Shown in pieces: positions 23,770 through 35,100 of a DNA stretch of 64,000 bases; the stretch's first letter is position 1; each line of letters opens with the position of its first letter. The stretch lies in the NCBI RefSeq assembly GCF_040954645.1, contig NC_092806.1:124001-188000 (forward strand), in the 5' to 3' direction. The stretch is from Diabrotica undecimpunctata (Eukaryota; Arthropoda; Insecta; Coleoptera; Chrysomelidae). The notes below the pieces were generated by a model, which saw only the letters and a program-made list of their open reading frames with translations, ran no database searches and was not told the DNA's origin. Position numbers and translations under genes: made by a program.

Positions 23770-24290
23770 TAAGTTAATCTCTGGCAAGATATTTGTACAA
23801 AGAAACTAACTCAATGGCCTGTCCATTAGAGACTAATTGTCCGCAATTATTGTAAACTTTTTTTGATATCACCATGATTTTGGTATTCTTGATGTTGATA
23901 TGTAAACCATGTGTCATACAAACCATAGATACTTTATCGAAGAGCCTATGGAGGTCTCCGAAATTGTTAGCTATTATAGCCGTATCGTCAGCGTATCTGA
24001 TGTTGTTGACAAGAACTTCATTTATCAATATTCCAGCTGACTCATCTCCCAATGCTTCACGGAAAATATATTCTGAGTATTGGCGAGAGAATACATTCCA
24101 GTCGTACACCTTTCTGAATATTTATTTCCTCTGACGAGCCTTCGAGTTTTATTCCTGCCGATTGATCCCACTATAATCTTGGTATTATTTGAACATTTTG
24201 ATAATTAATGTTTAGTTTTTGTAAGATTTCTAATAGTTTCTCGTGCTTAACATTATCAAAGGCGATAAGCTTAAGGCGACTCCATTCTAA
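23770..24290 (-). pseudogene. LINE reverse transcriptase fragment
   Basis: Minus strand, N to C: AFDNVKHEKLLEILQKLNI (motif A, FDNV), DQSAGIKLEGSSEE, KGVRLECILS (usual KGVRQGCILSP), YSEYIFREALGDESAGI, then NNIRYADDTAIIANN with an intact YADD catalytic box, GLHINIKNTKIMVISK and LVSLYKYLA. It stops at 23774 right after the YLG-like block. The longest open piece is 24109-23774. The plus-strand ORF at 23874-24134 is antisense. The 3' third of the element is missing. Confidence 0.85.
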
Positions 24291-24469
24291 TTGTTGGTAT
24301 TTTTACTGTTGATGTTTAGTGATTTTTAGTGATATATTTTTTTGTTTTTTACTTTTGATTATACCTAATTTCGGTGTGCAAAAGTTTCGCGTTGTCAATT
24401 TTTATTGGCTATTCATTATTCACTTAGAGACTATTAATATTTATATTGTTTGTTTTATTTCAGGCATCC

Positions 24470-24740
24470 AGTGTCAACGAGGCAACATTATAAGCTAGCT
24501 ACAACGTCGCCTATCGAGTTGCTAAAGCAGGGAAACCACATAAAATAACCACGAAAATCTTATTTTGCCATCAGCACTTGATATAGTTGCCATCAGCACT
24601 TGGTATAGTAGGTCAGTAAGCAGGAGGCAAACAAATTAAAAAATATACCACTTTCTGACAATACTATTTTATGCAGAATAAACGATATGACCAAGGATAT
24701 TCCAGAACAAGTAGTCGAAAAATTAAAAAAAATTTAACAT
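24470..24740 (+). pseudogene. hAT transposase fragment, ZBED5-like
   Basis: Reads ASYNVAYRVAKAGKPHKITT, a loss of frame, then IPLSDNTILCRINDM and KDIPEQVVEKLKK. This sequence order is that of hAT-derived ZBED5/SCAND3-type proteins (ASY-VA--IAK-GKPH-I, then PLS--T--RRI-DM). The BED zinc finger and the RNase H-like catalytic part are absent; the DNA continues into a LINE 3' end. A second fragment of the same family lies on the minus strand at 43.3-43.6 kb. Confidence 0.75.
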
Positions 24741-24849
24741 TTTGCTTTGTTGTGCACAGTTTGTATTATTCGTGCACTTTGAAGCGGATGACGGTATCAC
24801 GGAAGAAATCTTATTTTGAAAAGCACTTCCTGCTAAAACTACTGGCCAG

Positions 24850-25060
24850 TGTTTGTACGATATTTTTAGAAAGTACTTGCGACTCAGAACAAGAGGAAGG
24901 CCCCGTAAAAGATGGATAGACGACGTAGAGAGGGATCTTAAAACCATGAACATCAGGCAGTGGCGAAGGAAAGTATCCGACAGGGCAGAATGGAAGAACA
25001 TTGTTAAGCAGGCCAAGACTCACAAAGGGTTGTAGCGCCATTAGAAGAAGAAGAAGACTT
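24850..25060 (+). pseudogene. RTE-type LINE 3' end with GAA tail
   Basis: Open piece 24853-25035 encodes RGRPRKRWIDDVERDLKTMN and WRRKVSDRAEWKNIV, the C terminus of RTE-type polyproteins, followed by stop and (AAG)n (25045-25060). The short LINE copy is 5'-truncated, as is usual for target-primed insertions. The minus-strand ORFs over this place are shadows. Confidence 0.85.
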
Positions 25061-25614
25061 GCGACTACAATATTGATGGTTGGTTTATCGGCGTTCTTTA
25101 TAATTAGTACCGACAAACTCCTGTCAGCCCCCAGTGAGATATTAGATGGTTTCTTGGGCTTGGCATCCATATCTGAAAGGCAAGTAGGAAACTCTCAGTC
25201 TAGTGAAACATCTTTCCTAATGTCAACCAATAGTTCTACGAAACTTTCTATTATTATTATCATCTTATTATGAAAAGCTATTGACAGAAAATGGGAATAT
25301 GTACAAGAGAAATTCATTAGAATATGATGTTCACTAGGAAATATCTGCAGAACGAGTATGGACAGCTGTAATTGATATGAAAAATGGCAGTATTCTAGAA
25401 CCTAGAATAATTTAACGACAATATAAAAATGTAAGATACCAGACCAATGAGTAATATTATATTTAACTTTATCATACAAGAAAGAAAAAATAAAGTGATC
25501 CGGTAAACTACAGAAGATTGTTGGTTAACAGGACTCTTAGTAAACTCTTTTATGAGATAATAAAAAACAGACTTAAAATGGCAACGACACTGAAAATAAA
25601 TAAAGACCAAAATG

Positions 25615-25935
25615 ATATCAGATTCGGGAGGTCCTGTGTTGATAATTTCTTTATTGTTTAAAAAATTTTATAAAAGCGAGATACGATGAAAAGAAACGCT
25701 CGTCATCATTGTAGACTAAGAAAAGGCGTATGATAACGTAGGTAAGGTCAAAATTGTGGGAAGCTTAATACAAAGTTAAAATTGAACAAGAGATAATTAA
25801 TATTTTGTAGGAAATATACAGAAACAAGCCCTATATTCGTATGAATAAAATGCTATCAAAATTTATATTTCCAACTATAGGACAAGGATAAAATCTATCT
25901 TCTGTATTCTTAGTATTTATTTAGACAAAGTTTAA
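25615..25935 (+). pseudogene. LINE reverse transcriptase fragment (second family)
   Basis: In broken frames: DIRFGRSCVDNFFIV, SKLWEA, IINIL-EIYRNKPYIRMN and MLSKFI, an RT region (GFR-GRS--DN, then FxxAYD degraded, then the I--LY-N block) upstream of motif C. It differs from the adjacent fragment at 25.96 kb, so two LINEs were joined here. Confidence 0.6.
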
Positions 25936-25959
25936 TATCAGTATGACATAAACAATTAA

Positions 25960-26990
25960 TGAATGTCCTGAAATCAAAGAAGACTGACTACAACGACCTT
26001 AGGATTATATCAAATTTATACTACAAACAGCGAGCAAAAATACGTGTTAACGAACAGCTGTCAGAATAAATTGAAATAAGATGTGTAGTGAGACAGGAAT
26101 GCGTATTGTCGCCAATTCTTTTTAACGCCTACTCCGAAGAGATCCTGAAAAACGCTCTTGAGGGTGAAACAGCTGGAATAAAGGTAAATGGAGTTCCCAT
26201 TAACAACATTAGATATGCGGACGACACTGTGATCTTAGCCGAAAATATTGAAGATCTTCAGAGACTGGTGACCAGAATAGCGGAATATGGAAAAGAGTTT
26301 GGTCTAGCAATGAATGTCAAGAAGACGAAATTTATGAGAATATCGAAAACTCAAAGAAATAACGAGAATCTTCTAATAAACGGAACGAACGTCGAACAAG
26401 TGGACAAATATGCATATCTGGGAACAATGATTAATTCCACAAATGATTACACTCAGGAGATCAAAATCAGAATAGAGAAGGCTAGAGCAATTTTCAACAA
26501 AATGAGAAGAGTGCTATGAACAATTAGAACTAGGAGTTAGGTTGGCGAGGTGCTATGTTTTTTCGACTTTATTTATGGAATGGAATCTTGGACCTTGAAT
26601 GCGACATCAATGAAAAAACTGAAATCATTCGAGCTGTGGGTGTACAGAAGAATTCTGAAAATATCGTGGACAGAACACATCACAAACAAAGAGGTTCTGA
26701 GAAGGATGAATAAAGAAATAGAAGTTTTAAATATAATTAAAACAAGAAAATTGGAATATCTCGGACATATTACACGTGGAGAGAAATACACCTTGCTCCA
26801 ACTGATTATGCAGGAAAAGATCCAAGGAAACAGAAGCATAAGGAGGCGTAGAATGTCATGGCTGCGCAACCTAAGGGAGTGGTACGAATGTACATCAAAT
26901 GAACTTTTCAGAGCAGCCGTCTCAAAAGTCCGAATAGCTATGATGATTGCCGACCTCCCCCGCGGAGATGGCACTTGAAGAAGAAGAATA
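25960..26990 (+). pseudogene. LINE RT to C terminus with GAAGAAGAA tail
   Basis: The best preserved LINE copy in the window. Reads DYNDLRIISNLYYKQRAKIR, VRQECVLSPILFNAYSEEI, NNIRYADDTVILAENIEDLQ (intact YADD), GLAMNVKKTKFM, YAYLGTMINS; a stop at 26517-26519 and frameshift near 26530; then GMESWTLNATSMKKLKSFEL, WVYRRILKISWTEHITNKEV, KLEYLGHITRGEKYTLLQLI and SWLRNLREWYECTS. It ends with a GAAGAAGAA tail at about 26978-26988. 5'-truncated. Without the single break the downstream half would be open, so the insertion is relatively young. The minus-strand ORF 26573-26974 is a shadow. Confidence 0.9.
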
Positions 26991-27590
26991 TCAATGGAGA
27001 CGCAGCCGTGCCGGTATGGGAATACCAGTTAGCGGCACCTACTTCAGCTATCGTTGCGCAGGACTTCTATATTCTGGAATTTATACTAAGAAGACTATAT
27101 GGAACATATAAAGAATAAAGACTCTTTGAAAGCAAGACTTTAAATGTTAAAGCAAAGATAAAGATGTAGTCGAGATGGACTATCTTTAAAGGATTGCACA
27201 AATATTGAGGCGTGACATAATTGCTAATAAGGCCATCAGAGATAGATTAAATGCCATAGACAAGTAGTAAACTGATAGCATAGAAAGTAGGAGAAGAAGT
27301 AGTTTGGATATCTTCTATGGATGGAAGAAAGTAGATGATCTGGTAAAATATTTAGAATCCGTGGAAAAGACGTAAAAGATAATCTCAAGACTGCCCTGTA
27401 GTGGAAATGTTTAGAGTGCAGGAAAGTGGGAAAGCGACTTTAGTTGTTTAAATCCCCTAACATATATACAATTTTCTATATCCGTATATAAAATATTAAA
27501 TCTGTTCTAGTGTCGTTAAATATTCTAACGTTTTTCTCTAAAAAATAACGCCAAGTACAAAAGAAGTAAAACCTTTTAATATCTATATAA
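26991..27590. other. unassigned
   Basis: Purine-rich DNA after the LINE tail, with no open frame or recognised repeat. Confidence 0.4.
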
Positions 27591-27594
27591 GAAA

Positions 27595-27860
27595 ATTCAA
27601 ACATCAGCCCGCTTCTGTGCCCCGGGCGCGTCCTTCTCCCTCGTCTTTTCAGCTCGGACTTACTATTCTTGGAACGTCTTTGACAGTAATGCAATTTTAT
27701 TTACCGTGCGGCACTATACACGTCTCGCAGGTCGTCTGGTGTCGACTTCAGATGTGTCACCTTTTACAAAATTCAAATTAAAAGTAGACCCGGAAACTTC
27801 CCGAGAGGAGAAACTCGACAGAAGAGGTTTCCCGAGATATGTCTGCCACTATTTGATATT
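27595..27860. other. GC-rich island of unknown nature
   Basis: Contains CCCCGGGCGCG at 27619 and a high local CpG content in otherwise AT-rich DNA. On the plus strand a strong polypyrimidine-AG (CCTTCTCCCTCGTCTTTTCAG) ends near 27651, followed by about 43 open codons. On the minus strand a GTAAGT lies near 27660. Neither gives a recognisable protein. It may be a promoter/first-exon region or a fragment of a host transcript. Confidence 0.3.
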
Positions 27861-28910
27861 CCACTACAAGATTATAGTAGTCTGGATGTTATTACTTGTA
27901 AGTTATACAAATCGGCGAAAAGCTTAATGTGATCATTGCTTTCAGTTTTTGTACAATTCACAATTCTTTATGTACCAAGTATTAAAAGTTCCAGTTTTGC
28001 AAAAGTTTCACTTAAAAAAATAAATTCTTTACATTAAAAAATAGAACAGTAATAAAAATATCACATATTATTTTCAAAACTTCATAGTAAGTTGTCATAT
28101 TTCACGTAAAATGGCACGTTCCATGTCAGGCCTCATGTCAAATATCCACAAATATTCATAGCAATTACAGCTGTCTATACTTCTTCTGTAGATATTTCGC
28201 AATCAACATAATAAGACGTTTTTATATAAAGCGTAATATTTAATGTAGAGATGTGACATTTGAAATAAAAGATGATATATAACGTGATCTTTTACACGTT
28301 ACTTTGACGTATGACGTAAAATTTTTACTTAATACGTAACGACTTGATATAGATCGTAGTAATGAACAGTCACGTGACTTTATAAGAATATATGACTCTA
28401 TAACATTCCAGACCAACAACACTTCCTATGTTATGATCTATTCAAGCGTGGTATTGATAGGTGCCAAAAAGCTTAGCAAAATTGAAAGGACTATGTCGAT
28501 GAACAAATGCAATGAAATAAGAAAAGTCAACAGTATATTATACTACATTATTATATTATTATAATATAATGAAAAGTGACAATAGCTACACAATGAAAAA
28601 GTAGAGAAGGCAGTTATGTATGTCCGTAAAACAAAGTCCTTAAATTGTAGACAAAAAGTGAACTTCAGACGTTTTGCAAAGTCATTCAGATATTTTAAGA
28701 TTTAATATTTTGACACTGAATAATTAATTTTTTGCAATAAGAGACAATACTGTTTTCGAATTACTTAAAAACAAACATGAAATAAGACAAGACTCATTAT
28801 TACAGTAAAATCTATGTGTAAAACAAAACAGCAGTGACCGATACTCTGGATAAAAATGTTATACTTTGGTGTTAATTGATTCTATAAATATATATTTAAA
28901 AAAAAAGATA
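27861..28910. other. unassigned AT-rich DNA
   Basis: No recognised feature. The minus-strand ORF 28240-28422 lacks known motifs. If the exon at 28917 is real, this is the start of its downstream intron. Confidence 0.4.
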
Positions 28911-28916
28911 ACTTAC

Positions 28917-29065
28917 CCTCTGTGGGACTCCCCTAGCAGCAGCAGCAGCTCGTCCGTGCCTCGGAGAACTGCCCCCATGCTTTTCTTTTCTATGTGACGT
29001 CTTGAGACCGCGAAGAAACCTCGAAAACGTCGTACGCTTTTTGCTTGTGTTTGTGTAGTTTTGCT
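28917..29065 (-). CDS. internal exon of an unidentified host gene
   Basis: A 149-bp GC-rich block bounded on the minus strand by a canonical acceptor (TTTTTTGTTTCAG, exon begins at 29065, or at 29063 if the second AG is used) and a donor (GAGG|GTAAGT, exon ends at 28917). One frame is open throughout and from 29063 gives exactly 49 codons: basic and Ser-rich, with KKRTTFSRFLRGLKTSHR and KEKHGGSSPRHGR, then five alanines from a GCTGCTGCT run. A second frame is also open but less protein-like. Composition and splice sites set it apart from all transposon relics around it. I cannot name the gene. No neighbouring exon is evident, so the flanking introns must be long. It is the only good host coding sequence in the window. 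Confidence 0.6.
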
Positions 29066-29069
29066 CTGA

Positions 29070-29735
29070 AACAAAAAATTATGATAACATTAATAATTAT
29101 CCAAATTACGTATATTATAAAAACAGAAAAAATTGTAGATTTTGTAAATAGCATTATGATCCAACTACTTGAATATCTACTATTAAGTGTATAGGCATCC
29201 TTATAGGGCTCATTTTCAACCCCATCTTATCTCGCCATTACCATACAATTTATGTTTAGTTTTTTTTTTAAATTGCATTTATTCGAGTCTCGTCATAGAC
29301 TTTTCATATTAATACGGCTATCCTTTCAATTTTATCCCATATCGGAAACCTATCATACTCAACTTAAATGGTTAAACTTTGGATAATAATATATGATAAA
29401 TTTAAAGGTTTGTTAAGATTTTGTTAATATCCAGAAATGATGTCATTTATGATTTAAGCTGTTAGAGCGTAAACTGTTCACATGGGTAGCAAGTACCTCT
29501 TAACGTACGTTACTACAAAACCAGCAAGAAACCAAATAGATTTTGATAAATAAATGTTTTAGAAACTTAGGAGAGTGAAAACTTATTATGAATCTGACAT
29601 AAAAACAGAAGATAACCTGCTAGTCGTTAAAATATAAACTAATTTAAAAACTTTCAAGAAAAAACACTATGAAAAATTAAACAAATCAATATCTGAAACC
29701 AGATTAAATATGGACCACACTAGACAAACATCACT
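29070..29735. other. unassigned, probably intronic
   Basis: AT-rich, no ORF or repeat recognised. Confidence 0.4.
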
Positions 29736-29739
29736 TCCT

Positions 29740-30165
29740 TTTTTTTTTATCTGTCATAGCTCTTTCTTCTATCTAACCTTTTTTTGTACTTCATTATTCC
29801 ACTACCAAGTTTCTTTATCTCTAGAAGGCCCTTGACCAGATGTTTTTCCTAACACTTCCTTTCCCACTCGCACCACAACTATATTGTTGGCTTCATACCA
29901 GTCGTTCAACGTATATTTTCCTCGGCTTTTCCAGCACTCTACTCTTACAGACTCTTGCCAAATCCTTATCATTTAACTTCCACCACTTTACTTGCTGATA
30001 TCGTACTTGCTTTCCTTTCCGCCTTAACTTTATCTCAATATCCACTATCACTTGTCGGTGTTAACTAGCTACACACTTACCCTTGATCACTTTACAGTTG
30101 GTAACCTCTTTAAGCTGACTTTTTCTACACAGCACAATATCTATCTAACTTTCCCCCAGACAGAC
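29740..30165 (-). pseudogene. RTE-type LINE fragment between endonuclease and RT
   Basis: Minus strand: QIDIVLCRKSQLKEVTNCKV, then VIVDIEIKLRRKGKQVRYQQ, VKWWKLNDKD and a frayed continuation to about 29745. This matches the segment of RTE-clade polyproteins after the endonuclease (R-----DCKV--G----QH---V-D) and before the RT (K---WW-L). No stop-free frame remains over the whole length. Confidence 0.65.
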
Positions 30166-30169
30166 TCCA

Positions 30170-31455
30170 AAACGTAATATTCAATGGTTCAATTTAGATT
30201 TTATGTTGTGAAAATGAGTATTATTTCTTCGTTAATTTTTTAACATTGAAACTTAATAATTCTGTATTATCTCATGGCGATCAATACCATTCAAACATAA
30301 ATTTTTCAAAAGCCTACACTAATAAGGATTCTTCAACCTTGGGATCCATTGGTCCATATAGAAAGTTAGTTAAATCTAAATATGCGATTTTCCACACTTC
30401 AATAGAAAAGTTTTATTTACCAACGTTATAAAGTTTTCATATACTCTACAGTTACACTAATAATTAATGCTTCGTGAATATTTGATTAAATTAATTTTAT
30501 TCCATATCGCCAATTGTACCCCGATTTCTATGACATTTTAATATTAAACAGCAAATTTTTAGTCACTGCCCAAAGTTTGTTAAATGACCAGAATAATAAC
30601 GTAACAAATGATGTCAGAGTCGTCGTTTTAATTAATTTAAAAGGGACCTCTACTCTCCAACAGATTAATGCTAAACAACAAATATGAAGGGTTAAAAGAA
30701 CAGTGAGGATGAATGGTAAATTCAGTGTGAAAACAACAACAGCGACTGTTGGGTTACGCAAATGTAAAGTAAAAGATTTATTCAGAATAAGAAAATAATA
30801 GAAAAATCATTCAAAATTGTTTTCTACCTCTTGTAAAACAATTATTTTAAAGTTTTGTTATTATCTTTCGCTAAAAACACAGCTTTTTAATTTATCATTT
30901 GATATTTCGAATTCTAGATACAGACATTTTAAAAATAGAATAGTTATCATATTTGAATAACATTGGTACTAAAATTTCAATTTAATAACTGTATAATTAA
31001 TACCAGATCACTTAAAAGAGTTAGATTTTCAGAATGTAATGATATTTAGTCAAATTAATTTACCAAATTTGAGTGAAAGATGTGTTTTACGAATAGAATC
31101 ATACGTTATGAAGAAAATTTGAAGAATTTATATAAACATTATTCTACCTTATAAAATTATCAATAATATTGCACCGAAATCAATCGTGAATATAAAAAAA
31201 ACACTATTTCTAAATTAAAATAAACAGCATATCTGTAAAACCACTACATTACAATGTTAATTGGTCATTATGCTAACTATATATCTTTGCGTTTGCTTTT
31301 TTTCCTCCATACCACAATTTTTATGTTTCCTTTAGCTCTTTTGTACTTTAACTATTATATCTACCAACTACTAATAGTTTTTGACATCTAATTTTAATAG
31401 TAAATTATTTTACCACAAAAGCCCAGAGTAAAATGTTTTTTTCGTATCCCAGCTT
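30170..31455. other. unassigned AT-rich DNA
   Basis: No recognised gene. ORFs 30246-30431 (+) and 30528-30761 (-) have no known motif. Confidence 0.4.
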
Positions 31456-31459
31456 CTTT

Positions 31460-31690
31460 TCTCAAATACATACCTAAGGAAGCTGTAGAAATATTACTAA
31501 GAATAAATAATTGTATACGGACTAAACATTAATTTCCCAAATTATGGAAAATAGCTATAACTATACCCATCTTAAAAACTAATATGTCACCAAACAAAGC
31601 AGATTCTTATCGTCCTGTGCCTCCAACTTGTGTAATGTGTAAGCTGTTAGAAAAAAATTATAAATAAACGTTTATTGTAATGTGACTTAG
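31460..31690 (+). pseudogene. LINE RT N-terminal fragment (I/R1-like)
   Basis: Reads YIPKEAVEILLRINNCIRTK, then FPKLWKIAITIPILKTNM and ADSYRPVPPTCVMCKLLEK, the first RT motifs (P--WK-A---PI-K, SYRPI-LT----K--E). The pattern fits I- or R1-type LINEs better than RTE. Truncated on both sides. Confidence 0.65.
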
Positions 31691-33885
31691 AGGACGTACG
31701 ACGAATCATGGTTTGATAGTTCCACCATTCGTTATTCTTAGGTGATCATCACGCGACTGCGGCTTGGTTGTAGTTGCCTTACGCATATAAGCGAAAAAAA
31801 TAATTTTTTCTGCAACATTTTACCTTAAAAATTTATCATTTTGGTATACTTTTTTCTCTTACCGTTTTTATATACGAATATACCGTTTATTATAGCTTTA
31901 AACACATCAAGGTTTAATTAAAAGAAATATTTATCCTGTATAATTGATGAGTCAATTAAAACTTACATGAACTTAAAATATTTGTAGAAGTCCAAGGAAG
32001 GTTTAAGATGTGAGCAATATGATGAAATTTTAAGGAAAATATTAGAATCAACAATTTTATTTTTCCATACAAACAGCTAAAATTACTTAAGATTGACTTT
32101 TTTACGTTGTACGTAGAGGACTGGGGTTCAATTCTCCATTAAAGAATTTTTTTATGTAATTCATTACTTTTTTGTCTTTTATTATTTTAAATCTTATAAA
32201 TGATTAAACAATCAATCAAATTAAAATGATATAAGTAACTAGTGTATATCTTCCACATCCAATTCATATTTAACATAGCCTGTAATTTTTCCGGCCTTTC
32301 GTTTTTCATTGTTATTTATATGCGATACCTAAAACAAGTCTAAAACTAAATTTTCAACATTAATTTAAACTTTTTCATTTCCTGTAGCGTGGCACTGGCG
32401 CCATGTTGAATTGTTTGTGTTTTCTACCGAATAACACTTTTTTAGTCATCCACATTCATAATGGCGACATTCGTTTCTATATAAATGAAATTTCATCGCG
32501 TTCATTATAGAGGAAAATAATTAATTCATTTTCTATTTTCCATTATCATTATAATTAATACACACCAGGTAACAGCTGCTCAAAGCAATATTCGCATTTA
32601 ATTACTTTATTATTTTTTGTGGGATTATTAAACGGATTTTTTAAACAAACACAGTATTTTTAAATACGGTTATAAATGTATCTTTCCCGATACTTAGTGT
32701 ATTCTATATTTATTTTTAAGCAGTTCTTTTGACATTTTTTTTGACAGTTATTTGATCCTGGTGACCAGGATAAAGTAATCTTCTGCTTTTTAACTGGTTT
32801 AATGATTTATTGGTTTCATCAATGGTAACATTTATATTTTGCAAAATGCTAAAAAAATGTTAAAAAAGAAACAAAACCACGAAGAAGCTACATTCTTATG
32901 AACTAGTTTTAAAAATATTGCAAAAAAATAAAAAAATACAAAACAAAGATAAAATAAATTACAAATTAAAGGAGCAAAATCAAGAGATAACTTTCGAAGA
33001 ACGGTAAGAGAATATACAAACAGCAACACAAATGTTTATATTACAGAAAACAGCAACAGAATAATGATTTAATGAAGAGTGCATAATTTTGGTAGGAAGA
33101 ATAACCAGAATCAGGGACTAAAATTTAAAACAAAGGAAAGATAAACACTCTTTTAAATTAGCACGAACCGCCACTGCTTGTAAGACAACCTTTCACAGGA
33201 TATACCAACCAGCATGGACGAAAAAAAGGTAAACGTTCTAATCTTAGATTTTACATAATGTATCTTAAAGAATTACTAATCATTGACGAATAAAAACGAA
33301 AAAATCGAGAATCTAGAAGAAGTTTGTATAATAAGGATATATAAAAAACCAAACAAAAAAACAAATATTTTCACAATTATAATATAAAAAATATCAAACG
33401 TTTTGTTAAAAAAAAGTAAATAAATAAAAGCTTAAAAAATTATTTATTAGTGTGGGTGAATATTTTTAGTAAACTTCCTACAATGTAAATTTCGATGTGC
33501 GCATACAAATATTTTTGGAATAAGATTTAAAAAATATTTTACAGAGATGTTTTTATAGCATACATAAATATTTTCTTTGGAGTTTTAATTAAGAAATTAA
33601 ATAATTAATATTGTTTGTTAAACAATTAATTTACGTATTTTCGACTGTTTGTATACACGCTTTTTTTTACGAAATACCAAGTATTCGAAATTTTTTGTTT
33701 CAACAAAACTTTTGTTGCTGGGATTATCTCCAATTAGAGAAAATAAATGGATCAAATATCAAATAATATTACGGTATTAGAAGTAACGATAATAATATGA
33801 CAAATAAAGCGAGCAACAAAAACGAAACATAGGGAGACTACCCTAACTCATCAGATTCTGTAAGTTGTTTTACCCTTAAGGGAAG
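31691..33885. other. unassigned, with one B-box-like motif
   Basis: Mostly AT-rich. A tRNA T-arm-like GGGGTTCAATTCTCC lies at about 32117-32131 and is followed by a T7 run, reminiscent of the tRNA units at 1866 and 38770, but no cloverleaf can be drawn. GGCGCCATGTTGAATTG and CATAATGGCGACATTCG near 32398-32476 are GC-balanced. The 17-bp palindrome ATCCTGGTGACCAGGAT lies near 32754. Otherwise nothing recognised. Confidence 0.35.
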
Positions 33886-33889
33886 TTCG

Positions 33890-34210
33890 ATTTTATAAAT
33901 CCATCGAAAATTCCTCTTCTCGCGTATAATTAGGCATTGGGCGAAGTAATTAATAAATATTAAAATTCCGTAAAGGAAAATTTACAATATGGGCGCTATA
34001 ATTAAGATAGAGGCTAAGTTTTGCGCCAGCAACTTTTAATTTGGAAACTTCTTAATTACAGTAATCAATTTTGATTTTTCTACTCGAAAAAGGTGCGCGC
34101 CTTATTGTCAGCAACCCATCGATTCATTAAGCGAGTTTTTAATTGAATTTAAAAATCGGCGGCGTTAGGTAGGCGGTTTAATCCCTTTGGGGTTTAGATA
34201 ACAAAAGAGA
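33890..34210. promoter_or_regulatory. candidate conserved non-coding (enhancer-like) island
   Basis: Non-repetitive, GC-balanced sequence with clustered homeodomain-type cores: GTATAATTAGG, GTAATTAATAAA, CTATAATTAAG, CTTAATTACAGTAATCAATT, plus TTTTGCGCCAGC and GGTGCGCGCC. No ORF and no transposon similarity. Its look is that of a conserved intronic enhancer in insects; function is inferred only. Confidence 0.3.
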
Positions 34211-34529
34211 GATTAGATCACTAAGCTTTGGTAAAGTGTGTTTTTAAAAGTAATCGTCAAAAACATAAAAAAAAATCAATAGCGGTAATTTTAAATTGGT
34301 TGATGGATTTGATCGTGACTTGGTGGAAATTCATTCAATAATTAAGACAATAATATGCTGTATAGATGTTAAAAAGAAACGAAAATATGTGAATAGTATT
34401 CAATGTACCGTTATAAGATTAATAAATTAATTAAATATGATTTAGACGTTTCACGACTTGTCATTTTTAACAAAAGACATATGCTGCACCAATATAACCG
34501 CCAGAAAATTTAACATGTAAATTTCCTCA

Positions 34530-35100
34530 AAAAAGACAAAATGCATAGTTACAACAGCAATTTACTAAGATGTAAATTGGAGCTGGAAGGCCAGATAATA
34601 GAACAAGTGATGAAGTTTAAATATCTAACCATCACATTATCTAGCTACGGAAAGCTCGACACAAAAGTGGAAGATCAAGTAAGTAGAGAAAACAGAGACG
34701 CAGGTTGCCTGAATGAAACAATACGGAAAAATAAGGATATTGGAAAAGAAATGAAAGGCAGAATTTACAAAACAGTCATCAGACCAATAATGACATGACC
34801 AAACAGCAGATATGAAAACACTTTAAAAAATCAAAAACATTATGGGACAGAGCTAGAAGTACAGATCTACGATGTAGATGCAAGGTGGAGAACATCAAGG
34901 ACGGGTAAGAAATAGAAGAGTATAATAGAACGATCATATAAGTCGAATGATAATAAATAGTAAAGACTGCAAGATATGGTTTCCCATTAGCAAGACGATC
35001 AGTAGGAAAATCACGAACACGATGGAACGACAACTTACTGGAGGCACATCGAAAAACAGATAGAGTCATGTCCACATAAAAAAATAAGAAGAAGAAAAAT
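34530..35100 (+). pseudogene. RTE-type LINE 3' part with AAGAAGAAG tail
   Basis: Open piece 34541-34798 encodes LRCKLELEGQIIEQVMKFKY, then ITLSSYGKLDTKVEDQVS, AGCLNETIRKNKDIGKEMK and IYKTVIRPIMT, the RTE RT C-terminal region (YG--------QV--AN-AAGCLN---W-NK). Further right, out of frame, come KTLWDRARS, KVENI and RTRWNDNLLEAHRK, then stop and AAGAAGAAGAAA near 35085-35097. 5'-truncated. The minus-strand ORF 34779-35075 is a shadow. Confidence 0.85.

Noticed and set aside
24723..25170. 97- and 119-codon minus-strand ORFs
   Set aside because: Antisense to the RTE-type LINE 3' end on the plus strand.
26573..26974. 133-codon minus-strand ORF
   Set aside because: Antisense shadow of the LINE C-terminal region, which has clear family motifs on the plus strand.
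27706..27927. 73-codon plus-strand ORF in the GC island as a gene
   Set aside because: No recognisable domain and no convincing start context or splice structure; kept as an unexplained island.
32113..32131. tRNA gene
   Set aside because: A B-box-like T arm only; no anticodon or acceptor stem can be formed.
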